Shown: positions 8,172-17,206, numbered from the stretch's first letter. The stretch is DNA of 64,000 bases from Pseudomonas sp. 6D_7.1_Bac1 (GCF_025465945.1 NZ_JANLNW010000052.1:62001-126000); one strand, 5' to 3'. Notes: a model not told the origin generated them from the sequence alone. Translations and numbers: made by a program.

Positions 8172-9263
8172 GTGGATTATCCAAAAAGTGTATCCGGCAT
8201 AGGGTTGGTGAATGGCAAGTTTGTTGATGAAAACCCGGTTGCCGGTACGCCGGGATCTTTGATTCCGGCTGCCTGGGGTAACAGCGTTACCCAGGAACTG
8301 CTGACGGTTATTGCTAGTGCGGGACTGACACCGGCTGAAGCAGACAACGGTCAGTTGCTCAAGGCATTGAAGGTAACCATGGCGAAGGCGAGTCCGATGC
8401 TTTCGTTGGTGACCAGTGTCTCTGGCTCCAAAGCATTGCTGCCCGAGGAGTTGGGGCTCGTGCTGGTCAATGCAGGGTCGGATTCAACCACCGTGCTGCT
8501 GCCTGCCGCCGATGTAGCGTTGGGTGTGCGTGACGTCATCGTGAGGCGGCTGGATAACAGCGGCAACCGACTGACAGTCCAGTGCATGGGGACGGACACG
8601 ATCAAGTTTCATACCCACCTTCGTCCTGCCGGCTATCCATTTCTGGTGTTGATGGGGGCGGGAGACTGGTGGCATCTGCGCAGCGATGGTGCCGGTAGCT
8701 GGTGGCCCGTTGGGCGGTTCGATGGTGTTCCCCTGGGGCGACCCTTTTTTGAAACGACGACTCTCCTGAGCCCTGGCGGATACGGTGCGCTAAACGGTTC
8801 TGTCTTGAGTCGAGCTGAATGGCCATGGCTGTGGGATCACGCCCAGCAGTCCGGGATGCTGAAAACGGAGGCGAATCGGCTCGGTAATGAAGGCGGATGG
8901 ACCACGGGAGATGGTGCGCTGACATTTCGCGGACCTGAGGGGCGAGGAGAGTTTTTGCGAATACTGTCTGAAGGAAGAACTGTCGATACCGGACGTGTAC
9001 CGGGGTCGGCTCAATCCGGTACTTACCATTCCTATGCGTTTGGCGCTCAGAACGCGGGTGCCGTTGGATCTCGATGGTCCGACAGCCTCATATCGATGGG
9101 TGCGGATACTCAGGAAGAAGCGCGCAACTCTGCAGTCGCCAATGGTGGGCCTACTTATCCAGCGGGCACTGTCTATCAGATGGATACCGCGAATACCTTG
9201 CTCTACTCCTTCAAGTCCCGGCCGCGAAATATTGCCTATCCAGGTCGAATCAAGATTATCTGA
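8172..9263 (+). CDS. Tail fibre 3 with collar-like C-terminus
   Basis: 363 residues from GTG 8172, preceded by AGGAG at 8160-8164. Residues 1-70 match fibres 1 and 2 (MDYPKSVSGIGLVNGKFVDE...). Residues ~185-363 follow the tail-collar pattern: GALNGSVLSRAEWPWLWDHA, DGALTFRGPEGRGEFLRIL, and a closing SRPRNIAYPGRIKII. The C-terminal collar-type domain is common in tail fibres of Pseudomonas tailocins. It is separated from module 2 by a terminator and ~90 non-coding bases. It may need read-through or its own promoter. Confidence 0.85.
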   Translation: MDYPKSVSGIGLVNGKFVDENPVAGTPGSLIPAAWGNSVTQELLTVIASAGLTPAEADNGQLLKALKVTMAKASPMLSLVTSVSGSKALLPEELGLVLVNAGSDSTTVLLPAADVALGVRDVIVRRLDNSGNRLTVQCMGTDTIKFHTHLRPAGYPFLVLMGAGDWWHLRSDGAGSWWPVGRFDGVPLGRPFFETTTLLSPGGYGALNGSVLSRAEWPWLWDHAQQSGMLKTEANRLGNEGGWTTGDGALTFRGPEGRGEFLRILSEGRTVDTGRVPGSAQSGTYHSYAFGAQNAGAVGSRWSDSLISMGADTQEEARNSAVANGGPTYPAGTVYQMDTANTLLYSFKSRPRNIAYPGRIKII

Positions 9264-9270
9264 GGTGTCC

Positions 9271-9879
9271 ATGTTTCATTATTTATTTGACGACGCCGGT
9301 GTTCTGAGCGGTCCGGTCACACTGTTTGTGACGCCGGGTCTTGGTGTGCAACTGCCGAGTAATGCCGTCGAGTTACCTGACGAACTTACCGAACCTGAAA
9401 ACGGTTTTGTATGGGCTTGGGTTAATGGCGCTCCCCAGGCATTGCGTGACCGTCGTGGCGTAGTGTTTCAAACGCAAACAGGTACATCGACCAACTGGGA
9501 ACAGTTGGGCGAGCTACCCGATGGTTTCACCGATAAACCCTGGCCCGGCCAGTATTACGTTTGGCTCGATGGCGACTGGCAACTTGATCAGTCGGCGAAA
9601 GGCGCGGCTGAACTGGCAAGTGTTCAGGAGGCTAGAGACAACCGCCTGCGCGAAGCCGCCATGCGTATCGCGCCGCTTCAATATGCCGTTGAACTGGGGG
9701 ACGCCACGCAACAGGAGCAGTCAGCCCTGCTGGACTGGAAACGCTACTGCGTTGCCTTGAACCGCATCGAACAACAGGCAGGTTATCCCCTTGAAGTCGA
9801 GTGGCCGATATTGACGTTTTCCGAACCCAAGGAACCGGCGAATTCGCTGCTCTCGCTCTTTCGCACTAAACAAAAGTAA
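9271..9879 (+). CDS. Tail fibre assembly protein
   Basis: 202 residues from ATG 9271, 7 bases after fibre 3 with GAGGTG before the start. Residues 120-175 (RDNRLREAAMRIAPLQYAVELGDATQQEQSALLDWKRYCVALNRIE) are the usual C-terminal helix pattern of tail-fibre assembly chaperones. The N-terminal half is beta-rich and resembles the fibre-mimicking part. It should act in the cytoplasm in folding or trimerising fibre 3, perhaps also the others, because they share the N-terminus. Confidence 0.85.
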   Translation: MFHYLFDDAGVLSGPVTLFVTPGLGVQLPSNAVELPDELTEPENGFVWAWVNGAPQALRDRRGVVFQTQTGTSTNWEQLGELPDGFTDKPWPGQYYVWLDGDWQLDQSAKGAAELASVQEARDNRLREAAMRIAPLQYAVELGDATQQEQSALLDWKRYCVALNRIEQQAGYPLEVEWPILTFSEPKEPANSLLSLFRTKQK

Positions 9880-9894
9880 CTCAAGGACATCCTC

Positions 9895-10458
9895 ATGCCT
9901 GTAACAGAAGGGCAACTGCTCAAGATCATGCCCAACGCCCGCCCTCAAGCCGGCGTTTTCGTTTCCGCCCTCAACGGCGCCATGGTTAACCACCAGATCA
10001 ACACCCCCAAACGCATCGCCGCGTTCCTCGCGCAAGTCGGTCATGAGTCGGGGCAGTTGCGTTACGTGCGTGAACTGGGCTGCGACCAATACCTAAGCAA
10101 ATACGACACCGGCGCGCTGGCCATCCGCTTGGGCAACACGCCTGAAGCTGACGGTGACGGTCAGCGTTACCGGGGGCGTGGGTTGATTCAGATCACCGGG
10201 CGCAACAACTATCGCCAGTGCAGCCTCGGATTGTTTGGTGATGAGCGTTTGCTGGATCAACCCGAGTTGCTGGAACAACCGCAATGGGCCGCCGAATCGG
10301 CAGCCTGGTTCTGGGAGCAGAATGGTTTGAACGAGTTGGCCGATCGTGACCAGTTCAACAGCATTACCCGCCGGATCAACGGTGGTTTGAATGGGCTGGA
10401 GGATCGTTTGCAGCTCTGGGCTCGGGCGAGGGCGGTGTTATGCCTGCCTTCGGTCTGA
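9895..10458 (+). CDS. Glycoside hydrolase family 19 endolysin
   Basis: 187 residues. AAFLAQVGHESGQLRYVRELG near residue 42 holds the GH19 catalytic glutamate. YRGRGLIQITGRNNY near residue 90 and the QFNSITRRINGG region near residue 153 are the other hallmarks of phage GH19 lysozymes/chitinase-like endolysins. It cuts peptidoglycan glycan strands at release of particles. No signal peptide is seen, so export needs a holin that I do not recognise in this window. AAGGACATCCTC precedes the ATG. It overlaps the spanin gene. Confidence 0.92.
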   Translation: MPVTEGQLLKIMPNARPQAGVFVSALNGAMVNHQINTPKRIAAFLAQVGHESGQLRYVRELGCDQYLSKYDTGALAIRLGNTPEADGDGQRYRGRGLIQITGRNNYRQCSLGLFGDERLLDQPELLEQPQWAAESAAWFWEQNGLNELADRDQFNSITRRINGGLNGLEDRLQLWARARAVLCLPSV

Positions 10459-10976
10459 TGCCGGTTTCTTTCCGGTTCATTGGTGTCGTTGTACTGCTGG
10501 CCATTGCGGCTGGCGGTGCGGGAGCGCTGGCCTGGAAGATTCAGGACTGGCGTTACGCTCGGCAACTGGCGGAACAAGCCCGGTTGCAGAGCGAGACGCT
10601 GAACCAACTGACCCTGGCGGCCGCGAATCAACAGCGCGCCGAGCAGGACAAACGCCTGGCCCTGGAGCAACGGCTCCAGGCCAGCGATAAAACTTACTCA
10701 AAGGCTTTGAGCGATGCGCAACGTGATCAAGGTCGCCTGCGCGACCGTCTTGCCACTGCTGATCTGCGCCTGTCAGTCGTCCTCGACGCCAGTGATGTTG
10801 CCAGTGACTGTGCAGTGCCAACCGCCACCGGCGCCAGCGGCGTGGTTCATGGAACCACACGAGCCCGACTTGACCCGGCGCATGCTCAACGAATTATCGG
10901 CATCACCGACGCAGGCGACAGCGGACTGATTGCCTTGCAGGCCTGTCAGACCTATGTCAGAGCGCTTGCTCACTAA
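10440..10976 (+). CDS. Rz-like inner-membrane spanin
   Basis: 178 residues, or 172 if the ATG at 10458 (overlapping the endolysin stop) is used. One membrane segment lies at about residues 12-30 (FIGVVVLLAIAAGGAGALAW), followed by a long charged, probably coiled-coil periplasmic helix (RYARQLAEQARLQSE... to about residue 110). This is the Rz type (i-spanin). It joins with Rz1 to fuse inner and outer membranes in the last lysis step. A separate lipoprotein gene lies inside it in another frame. Confidence 0.82.
   Translation: MPAFGLMPVSFRFIGVVVLLAIAAGGAGALAWKIQDWRYARQLAEQARLQSETLNQLTLAAANQQRAEQDKRLALEQRLQASDKTYSKALSDAQRDQGRLRDRLATADLRLSVVLDASDVASDCAVPTATGASGVVHGTTRARLDPAHAQRIIGITDAGDSGLIALQACQTYVRALAH
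10714..10929 (+). CDS. Rz1-like outer-membrane lipoprotein spanin, nested in Rz
   Basis: 71 residues in a frame different from Rz and wholly inside it. MRNVIKVACATVLPLLICAC is a lipoprotein signal with lipobox LICAC (acylated Cys about residue 18 or 20), followed by a short proline-rich mature part (CQPPPAPAAWF). That is the Rz1 pattern: an outer-membrane anchored partner that contacts the Rz periplasmic helix. Nested Rz/Rz1 pairs are known in phage lambda. No strong ribosome-binding site is obvious. Confidence 0.8.
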   Translation: MRNVIKVACATVLPLLICACQSSSTPVMLPVTVQCQPPPAPAAWFMEPHEPDLTRRMLNELSASPTQATAD

Positions 10977-11058
10977 CATTTTGATCTAGCCTGTGTCTTG
11001 CAAGCGTGATTTGCTCGTGTACGGTAGAGCGCATGCCCGCCTGATTTAGGAGAGAGTC

Positions 11059-11559
11059 GTGAACGAAATCACCCAGCTTGCCGCGCAATTAGGCCGGCGT
11101 TTACAGGTTCTCAATGCCCACGTCAGCACGGCCGAATCCTGCACGGGCGGCGGGATCGCCGAGGCAATCACCCGGATTGCCGGCAGCTCGGCGTGGTTCG
11201 AGGCCGGCTATGTCACCTATTCCAATCGCCAGAAGACCCAGCAGCTGAATGTGCCGGCCGAGTTGTTCACTGAGGTCGGGGCGGTCAGCCGTGAAGTGGT
11301 CGAGGCCATGGTGCGTGGCGCCCAGCACAAGAGTCGCGCGCGTTTTGCCGTGGCGGTCAGCGGTATAGCGGGGCCGGACGGCGGTACGCCAAACAAACCG
11401 GTGGGCACCGTGTGGCTGGCCTGGGGGGTCGGAGATGCCGTGTATTCCGAGCGCCGACACTTCCCCGGCAACCGCGATGAGGTCCGCCGACAAACGGTGA
11501 AGGCCGCGCTAGAGGGGTTGCTGCAGTATGCCGCCGGAGAAATCTCAAATCAGGGGTAG
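11059..11559 (+). CDS. pncC: Nicotinamide-nucleotide amidohydrolase PncC (CinA C-terminal family)
   Basis: 166 residues from GTG 11059, with TAGGAGAGAG 7 bases upstream. It is the single-domain CinA C-terminal form. [17 protein letters not shown] (residues ~22-38) carries the active serine, and [23 protein letters not shown] is the second signature. The enzyme converts NMN to nicotinate mononucleotide in the pyridine nucleotide salvage cycle. It is the first chromosomal gene after the tail cluster and lies 83 bases before recA, the usual Pseudomonas order. Confidence 0.93.
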   Translation: MNEITQLAAQLGRRLQVLNAHVSTAESCTGGGIAEAITRIAGSSAWFEAGYVTYSNRQKTQQLNVPAELFTEVGAVSREVVEAMVRGAQHKSRARFAVAVSGIAGPDGGTPNKPVGTVWLAWGVGDAVYSERRHFPGNRDEVRRQTVKAALEGLLQYAAGEISNQG

Positions 11560-11586
11560 GCGATCCCGAAACGCTGTGGAATAATA

Positions 11587-11602
11587 CTGGCTACTTATAC
11601 AG
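11587..11602 (+). promoter_or_regulatory. LexA (SOS) box of recA
   Basis: CTGGCTACTTATACAG fits CTG-N10-CAG and lies 41 bases before the recA ATG. LexA repression of recA at such a box is established in Pseudomonas. Confidence 0.9.
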
Positions 11603-11642
11603 GTGTTGGCCGTCAGGCCTTATTGATTACGTGAGGACTTTA

Positions 11643-12695
11643 ATGGACGACAACAAGAAGAAAGCCTTGGCTGCGGCCCTGGGTCAGATCGAACGTCAAT
11701 TCGGCAAGGGTGCCGTAATGCGTATGGGCGATCAGGACCGTCAGGCGATCCCGGCTATTTCCACTGGCTCTCTGGGTCTGGACATCGCACTCGGCATTGG
11801 CGGTCTGCCAAAAGGCCGTATCGTTGAAATCTACGGTCCTGAATCCTCCGGTAAAACCACACTGACGCTGTCCGTGATCGCCCAGGCTCAAAAAGCCGGC
11901 GCGACCTGCGCATTCGTCGACGCCGAGCACGCACTGGACCCGGAATACGCCGGCAAACTGGGCGTCAACGTCGACGACCTGCTGGTCTCCCAGCCGGACA
12001 CCGGCGAGCAAGCCCTTGAAATCACCGACATGTTGGTGCGTTCCAACGCGGTTGACGTGATCATCGTCGACTCCGTGGCGGCGCTGGTGCCGAAGGCTGA
12101 AATCGAAGGCGAAATGGGTGACATGCACGTGGGCCTGCAAGCCCGTCTGATGTCCCAGGCGCTGCGTAAAATCACCGGTAACATCAAGAACGCCAACTGC
12201 CTGGTGATCTTCATCAACCAGATCCGGATGAAAATCGGCGTGATGTTCGGCAGCCCGGAAACCACCACCGGTGGTAACGCGCTGAAGTTCTACGCTTCGG
12301 TTCGTCTGGACATCCGCCGTACCGGCGCGGTGAAAGAAGGCGACGAAGTGGTTGGCAGCGAAACCCGCGTCAAAGTCGTCAAGAACAAGGTGGCTTCGCC
12401 GTTCCGTCAGGCCGAGTTCCAGATTCTTTACGGCAAGGGCATCTACCTCAACGGTGAGATGATCGACCTCGGCGTACTGCACGGCTTCGTTGAGAAATCC
12501 GGTGCCTGGTATGCCTACAACGGCAGCAAGATCGGTCAGGGCAAAGCCAACTCGGCCAAGTTCCTGCAGGACAACCCGGACATCGCTGCCACCCTTGAAA
12601 AGCAGATTCGCGACAAGCTGCTGACACCGACTCCAGATGTCAAAGCTTCACCGGTCAAAGAGACCGCTGATGATCTGGCTGACGCTGATATCTGA
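11643..12695 (+). CDS. recA: Recombinase RecA
   Basis: 350 residues from ATG 11643 ([21 protein letters not shown]), chosen over the in-frame GTG 12 bases upstream because it gives the conserved N-terminus and has GTGAGGA before it. GPESSGKTT is the Walker A loop. [17 protein letters not shown] (Walker B), the L1 and L2 DNA-binding loops and the acidic C-terminus are all present. It forms filaments on single-stranded DNA for strand exchange and stimulates LexA self-cleavage, so it controls the SOS response and probably induction of the neighbouring tail cluster. recX follows after 8 bases. Confidence 0.98.
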   Translation: MDDNKKKALAAALGQIERQFGKGAVMRMGDQDRQAIPAISTGSLGLDIALGIGGLPKGRIVEIYGPESSGKTTLTLSVIAQAQKAGATCAFVDAEHALDPEYAGKLGVNVDDLLVSQPDTGEQALEITDMLVRSNAVDVIIVDSVAALVPKAEIEGEMGDMHVGLQARLMSQALRKITGNIKNANCLVIFINQIRMKIGVMFGSPETTTGGNALKFYASVRLDIRRTGAVKEGDEVVGSETRVKVVKNKVASPFRQAEFQILYGKGIYLNGEMIDLGVLHGFVEKSGAWYAYNGSKIGQGKANSAKFLQDNPDIAATLEKQIRDKLLTPTPDVKASPVKETADDLADADI

Positions 12696-12703
12696 TTGAT
12701 CCG

Positions 12704-13171
12704 ATGACCGCCGTACTCGATACCCTCGTCGCGGTGCGGCGAACCGCAATGGACCTGCTCGCGCGACGCGAGCATGGTCGAGTCGAGCTGACGCGTAAAT
12801 TGCGTCAGCGCGGCGCTCCCGATGAAATGATCGACACAGCACTCGACCGACTCACGGAAGAGGGCTTGCTGTCCGAATCCCGATACCTCGAAAGCTTTGT
12901 TTCCTATCGTGCCCGTTCCGGCTATGGCCCTTTGCGTATTCGCGAAGAGTTGAGCCAGCGTGGCTTGCAACGTGCCGATATCGAACTCGCCCTGCGTGAA
13001 AGCGGAATCAGCTGGCAAGAACAGTTGGAAGACACCTGGCGGCGCAAGTTTGCCGGTCATTTGCCGATAGACGCCCGCGAGCGCGCCAAGCAAGGACGAT
13101 TCCTCGCCTATCGGGGATATTCCATGGAAATGATTGGCCGGCTATTTAGCGGCCGAGGAATGGAGGACTGA
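12704..13171 (+). CDS. recX: Regulatory protein RecX
   Basis: 155 residues, usual for RecX. It is made of three-helix repeats, recognised by [56 protein letters not shown] and [17 protein letters not shown]. It binds within the RecA filament groove and limits RecA activity. It is cotranscribed with recA and ends at a strong terminator. Confidence 0.96.
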   Translation: MTAVLDTLVAVRRTAMDLLARREHGRVELTRKLRQRGAPDEMIDTALDRLTEEGLLSESRYLESFVSYRARSGYGPLRIREELSQRGLQRADIELALRESGISWQEQLEDTWRRKFAGHLPIDARERAKQGRFLAYRGYSMEMIGRLFSGRGMED

Positions 13172-13174
13172 CTG

Positions 13175-13213
13175 AAAAGGCCCGACTATCTCGATAGTCG
13201 GGCCTTTTTTTTT
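13175..13213. terminator. Bidirectional terminator after recX
   Basis: AAAAGGCCCGACTAT pairs with ATAGTCGGGCCTTTT around a short loop and ends in nine T on the plus strand. It also has A-runs on the other side, so it can serve both recX and the convergent LOG-family gene. Confidence 0.92.
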
Positions 13214-13215
13214 GA

Positions 13216-14334
13216 TCAAGTCACCTTGATCTGTTCTCGTTTGCGCTGTGATGTCGGGGGCTGAGTCGTAGCCCAGTTTTCCGGCAGGTTGATGTAGTCG
13301 ACCAACTCACGCAGGCGTCCGTGATCACGGGCGTTGAAGGCGAAGGAAAGTCGCGCCAGGTGACTGAACTGAGCCTCGTCGTGCTCCTCGCCACTGTAGG
13401 TGTGTTGATGGAAATGATCGCTCAGGCACAGGTCGGCGAAAGCCTCCTGCATATGCTCGAGCGCATGGTCGTTGAGTGTGTGATTCATGCGGATCACGAA
13501 TTGACGCTTCAGCCAGCGGCTGGAGTGGTAGTTGCTGTAGAACTGATTGATCTCCGCGACAGCTTCATCGACGGTGTACACCAGACGAATCAGCTTCAGG
13601 TCGCTCGACAGGATGTAACGGTTGGCCTCCAGTTGATTGCGGATAAAGTCCAGCGCACTTTCCCAGAAACTGCCGCCAGGAGCATCCAGCAACACCACGG
13701 GAACCAGCGGGCTTTTGCCGGTCTGGATCAGGGTCAGCACTTCCAGGGCTTCGTCCAGGGTGCCGAAGCCACCTGGGCAGAGCACCAGCGCGTCGGCCTC
13801 TTTGACGAAAAACAGTTTGCGGGTAAAGAAAAAGTGGAAGGGCAGCAGGTTGTCGGTGCCGTTGACGGTCGGATTCGCATGCTGCTCGAAGGGCAGTGTG
13901 ATATTGAATCCAAGGCTGTGATCCCGGCCTGCACCTTCGTGGGCTGCGGCCATGATGCCACCACCGGCACCGGTGATGACCATCAGGTTCGATTGAGCGA
14001 GTTTTTCGCCCAGTTCCCGGGCCAGGGCGTACAGCGGATGCTCCACCGGCGTACGTGCCGAGCCGAAAACGGTCACTTTACGTCGTCCCTTGAACTGCTC
14101 CAGCACACGGAAGGCGTGCTCCAGTTCGCGCAGGGCTTGCAGGGTGATCTTGGCGTTCCAGCGATTGTGGTCTTCTTGCGCCATGCGCAAGACAGTCAAC
14201 ATCATGTCGCGATAAATCGGAATATTCGGGCTGTTGGGTGAAACCAGGTTGAGTTGTTCTTCGATCTTGCTGGTGAGATCGATGCCGCTGCTTTGAAAAT
14301 GACGCACCAGAAGGTCATTCGGTTGGTAAGGCAT
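13216..14334 (-). CDS. LOG family protein (TIGR00730/lysine-decarboxylase-like fold)
   Basis: 372 residues from the ATG whose upstream AAGGAGA is a good ribosome-binding site. The LOG/YgdH Rossmann core spans about residues 85-280. VFGSARTPVEHPLYALARELG and VITGAGGGIMAAAHEGAGRD bind the phosphate, and CPGGFGTLDEALEVLTLIQTGK is the PGGxGTxxE motif. Family members cleave nucleoside 5'-monophosphates to ribose 5-phosphate and a base (PpnN/LOG type). The extra N- and C-terminal parts resemble the longer proteobacterial forms. The exact substrate cannot be told. Confidence 0.85.
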   Translation of the reverse strand: MPYQPNDLLVRHFQSSGIDLTSKIEEQLNLVSPNSPNIPIYRDMMLTVLRMAQEDHNRWNAKITLQALRELEHAFRVLEQFKGRRKVTVFGSARTPVEHPLYALARELGEKLAQSNLMVITGAGGGIMAAAHEGAGRDHSLGFNITLPFEQHANPTVNGTDNLLPFHFFFTRKLFFVKEADALVLCPGGFGTLDEALEVLTLIQTGKSPLVPVVLLDAPGGSFWESALDFIRNQLEANRYILSSDLKLIRLVYTVDEAVAEINQFYSNYHSSRWLKRQFVIRMNHTLNDHALEHMQEAFADLCLSDHFHQHTYSGEEHDEAQFSHLARLSFAFNARDHGRLRELVDYINLPENWATTQPPTSQRKREQIKVT

Positions 14335-14896
14335 TAAACTTCTCCTTCTACACAGAACCTTCGGCCCGAACGAGAAATTCGCCTGAGCCGCGACACTGCT
14401 TGTGTCGCTGTCAGCCCGCAATGAGGGCTGGGTACTACACCCGACTCGACATGACCGTGACGCATTGGAGTGGCGGTCGAGTCATCCAGATGGGTTCTGT
14501 TTATCCCTTGGATGAAAGAAACGTTCGCACTACAAGACTCTGAATGGGCAGCCCCTTTTCTGCCTTCAACATTGAACACCAATACACTGAATCTAGACGC
14601 TCGCAGTGAGTTGCGCTGACTTGATCATGGTCTTCGAAAGTCTTCGCTGGCAATAATTTATTGCGGGTTTGCAGCCGGCTTTCACCGCCCGTCAGAACCT
14701 GGGCCGGATGGCCAGCGCTCTGATTTACTAAGTTACAGGCACAACAAGACAACATTGCGTCCAGGGCAAGGCGCAAGGCTTCAGGAGGTGTGGGGAGTCA
14801 TTGCGCAAAGGCTAAGAACAGCCCTCGGCTTATTGGCAGGTGCTGGGGGTAGAGCTGCGCGCCGTTGATGAGCAACGACGCGCAGGTTCGCAGAGA
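14335..14896. other. 562-bp intergenic region without a convincing gene
   Basis: It lies between the LOG gene and the PA3611-like gene, both on the minus strand. Reading frames here have no family resemblance and poor starts. It should hold the LOG promoter. The only clear structure is a 31-base hairpin at 14855-14885 (CTGCGCG and CGTTG arms with a 5-base loop), 11 bases downstream of the PA3611-like stop. The hairpin has no U-run and may be a 3'-end stabilising structure. Confidence 0.5.
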
Positions 14897-15322
14897 TTAC
14901 TTTTTCTTTTGTGCAGTCTGCGCAGGGCAATCCGATTCCTGGTAACTGGCCGAGCCTACGGGCCGATTGGTTTTGTTTTCCGAGAAGTCGTAACGCATGA
15001 TCGCGCCCTTGGCCATCAGCTTGCGGTAGTTCGCGTTGCGGCAAACGCTGGCGCCCAGTTGCAGATAAACCGCTTTCGGATTGGCACGCATTTCGTCGGC
15101 ATAACCTGATTGCACGCTGATGTGGTCGATCAGCTGTTTGCCTTCAACCGTATAGCCTTGGTCGAGAAGATTCTCATTGATTTCCCGAGGCAAGCCGACG
15201 TTACTTTCCGCAGCAACCCTCTCCAGCATCTTGCCCAGATTCAAATCATTCAGAGAAGCGGCGTGCGCGCTGAAGGGCAGGGCCAGCAGAAGGGCAGCGG
15301 TGGGAGGGATAAGGCGCAGCAT
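14897..15322 (-). CDS. PA3611-like periplasmic protein (QSregVF family)
   Basis: 141 residues from the ATG giving a clean signal peptide (MLRLIPPTAALLLALPFSAHA, cut after AHA). The mature part has DLNLGKMLERVAAESNVGLPREI, two cysteines (CRNANY and SDCPAQ) and a basic end. It matches the family of P. aeruginosa PA3611, described as a putative quorum-sensing-regulated virulence factor of known structure but unknown activity. GGAGAG precedes the start. Its place near recA/erdR matches the PAO1 order. Confidence 0.8.
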   Translation of the reverse strand: MLRLIPPTAALLLALPFSAHAASLNDLNLGKMLERVAAESNVGLPREINENLLDQGYTVEGKQLIDHISVQSGYADEMRANPKAVYLQLGASVCRNANYRKLMAKGAIMRYDFSENKTNRPVGSASYQESDCPAQTAQKKK

Positions 15323-15511
15323 GAAACTCTCCTGGTTCAGTGACTGGTGCTTCGACCAGCCACATGGCGGTGCGTTCAGTGGCGGCAGATTATAGGGGAG
15401 CAAGGTAGGCGGGTACAGGTTTGGGCGGGCTGCTCTGGTAAACTGCCACGACTTTCTGCCCTGCCGAGTGTGTTTCGTGTCGATTTTCCTTCTCCGCCGG
15501 CGTTGCCAGCG

Positions 15512-16270
15512 ATGAGTCATGCCGTTTCGCGTTTCGCCATGAACGCTGTAGCCCGCTTGCGCGATGAGCGCGAAGAGGAGAGTACCAAGCCTTTTCTGGC
15601 CCGTGGTTCAAGGGCGCCTCGCTGCCACACATGCCGGGTGATCGAGAGTCACTGCCTGTGCAGCTGGCGTCCTCAGGTCAAATCGCGGGCGGGTGTGTGC
15701 CTGATCATGACCAGGAAGGAGGTGTTCAAACCGAGCAATACCGGCTGGCTGATCGCTGACGTGGTGACGGATAACTTCGCATTCATCTGGTCGCGTACCG
15801 AAGTCGACCCCGAACTGATCAAGCTGTTATCTGACCCGCAATGGCAGCCTTACCTGGTGTTTCCCGGGGAGTACGTGGCGCAGGAGCGGGTGACCCACAC
15901 GGTTGATGTTGCCAGTGCAAAGCGTCCGTTGTTCATTCTGCTGGACGCAACCTGGACTGAAGCGAGAAAGATTTTCCGGAAAAGCCCTTATTTCGATGCT
16001 TTTCCGATACTGAGCCTGCTGCCGGAGAAACTCTCACGGTACCGTTTGCGACGGTCCACCCGTAGCGAGCACCTGTGCACCGCAGAGGTCGCTGCACTCT
16101 GCCTGGAACTGGCAGGAGACCTGGACGCCGCATCGGCGCTGGACGCTTACTTCGAGGTATTCAGCCAGCATTACCTTGATGCGAAACATCAGCTGGATTT
16201 GAATGTTTCCACGACCGCCCATGCAGAACTGCTGCCCTTCCTTGAGCACGCAGTGCCTGACAGGTACTGA
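15512..16270 (+). CDS. tRNA-uridine aminocarboxypropyltransferase, DTW domain
   Basis: 252 residues from ATG 15512 (MSHAVSRFAMNAV). An ATG at 15539 is also possible and neither has a strong ribosome-binding site. CHTCRVIESHCLC is the N-terminal cysteine cluster. LDATWTEARKIFRKSPYF carries the DTW signature region (here D-A-T-W), and RYRLRRSTRSEHLCTAEVAALCLE follows. Proteins of this family transfer the aminocarboxypropyl group of SAM to uridine 47 (acp3U) of tRNAs. It stands alone between a divergent secreted-protein gene and a regulator. Confidence 0.85.
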   Translation: MSHAVSRFAMNAVARLRDEREEESTKPFLARGSRAPRCHTCRVIESHCLCSWRPQVKSRAGVCLIMTRKEVFKPSNTGWLIADVVTDNFAFIWSRTEVDPELIKLLSDPQWQPYLVFPGEYVAQERVTHTVDVASAKRPLFILLDATWTEARKIFRKSPYFDAFPILSLLPEKLSRYRLRRSTRSEHLCTAEVAALCLELAGDLDAASALDAYFEVFSQHYLDAKHQLDLNVSTTAHAELLPFLEHAVPDRY

Positions 16271-16480
16271 GAGTCGCTCATAAGGGTTTGCGGCTTGACC
16301 ACCCAGGCGTCGCTGGGCATCCTTGGCGCCGATTGGGGTGCGGCCAAAGATTGAAACGCCGGTTGATGGGTTCTTGGCGTTGAACGTGCCCTGTTGGTGC
16401 CGCTGTCTGGCGGTACCTCGAGTTGCCTTGGCGGGGCCTGAATGCATCAGGTCTGCCATAAAAACAGGATCATTTGAAAG

Positions 16481-17131
16481 ATGGCCACATACGAAATCCT
16501 GATTGCCGATGACCACCCTCTCTTTCGCAGCGCGCTGCACCAGGCCGTGACCCTGGGCCTGGGCCCCGAGGTTCGTCTGGTGGAAGTGGCGAGCATTGCC
16601 GAACTGGAAACCCGCCTGACCGAAAAGGCTGACTGGGACCTGGTGCTGCTGGACTTGAACATGCCGGGCGCGTACGGTTTTTCCGGGCTGGTGCTGTTGC
16701 GCGGCCAATACCCGCAGATCCCGGTGGTGATGGTTTCGGCTCAGGAAGAAGCCTCGATCATGGTGCGTTCCCGTGAATTCGGGGCCAGCGGTTTCATTCC
16801 CAAATCCAGCTCACTGGAAGTGATTCAGCAAGCCGTGCGCTCTGTGCTCGATGGCGACGTCTTCTGGCCGCCGCAGGCATTCGAAGCGGTCAGCGTTTCG
16901 GATGAGGCCAAGGCTGCCAGCGAAGGCCTGGCGAGCCTGACGCCACAGCAGTTTCGTGTATTGACCATGGTCTGCGAAGGTTTGCTGAACAAGCAGATTG
17001 CCTACGAACTGAGTGTTTCGGAGGCGACGATCAAGGCGCACGTGACGGCGATTTTCCGCAAGTTGGGTGTGCGTACCCGGACTCAAGCGGCGTTGCTCTT
17101 GCAACAACTAGAGTCAATTTCGAGCCATTAA
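16481..17131 (+). CDS. erdR: LuxR-type response regulator, ErdR-like
   Basis: 216 residues. The receiver domain (1-120) has acidic residues D10/D11, phospho-acceptor D58 in VLLDLNMPG, and the K in IPKSSS. The HTH-LuxR domain (150-210) includes LTPQQFRVLTMVCEGLLNKQIAYELSVSEATIKAHVTAI. The position directly before dgkA matches PAO1 PA3604 (ErdR), which controls genes for ethanol and related oxidation. No kinase gene is adjacent, so it is an orphan here. The name rests on synteny and overall likeness. Confidence 0.8.
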   Translation: MATYEILIADDHPLFRSALHQAVTLGLGPEVRLVEVASIAELETRLTEKADWDLVLLDLNMPGAYGFSGLVLLRGQYPQIPVVMVSAQEEASIMVRSREFGASGFIPKSSSLEVIQQAVRSVLDGDVFWPPQAFEAVSVSDEAKAASEGLASLTPQQFRVLTMVCEGLLNKQIAYELSVSEATIKAHVTAIFRKLGVRTRTQAALLLQQLESISSH

Positions 17132-17206
17132 AGGCTCTTTCATTCACGCTTTTTTAACTTCTGTTGATCTAGCTTTTCTATTCCTTTTGGTTCAGTTGCC
17201 TACCCT

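Noticed and set aside
1..10976. Complete Mu-like prophage
   Set aside because: Only tail and lysis genes are visible; no transposase, head or packaging gene is in the window, so completeness cannot be claimed.
14501..14776. 91-codon minus-strand frame in the long gap after the LOG gene
   Set aside because: No ribosome-binding site, no domain, unusual composition; left as intergenic.
14855..14885. Hairpin as a classical terminator of the PA3611-like gene
   Set aside because: Strong stem, but no U-run on either strand, so only noted as a structure.
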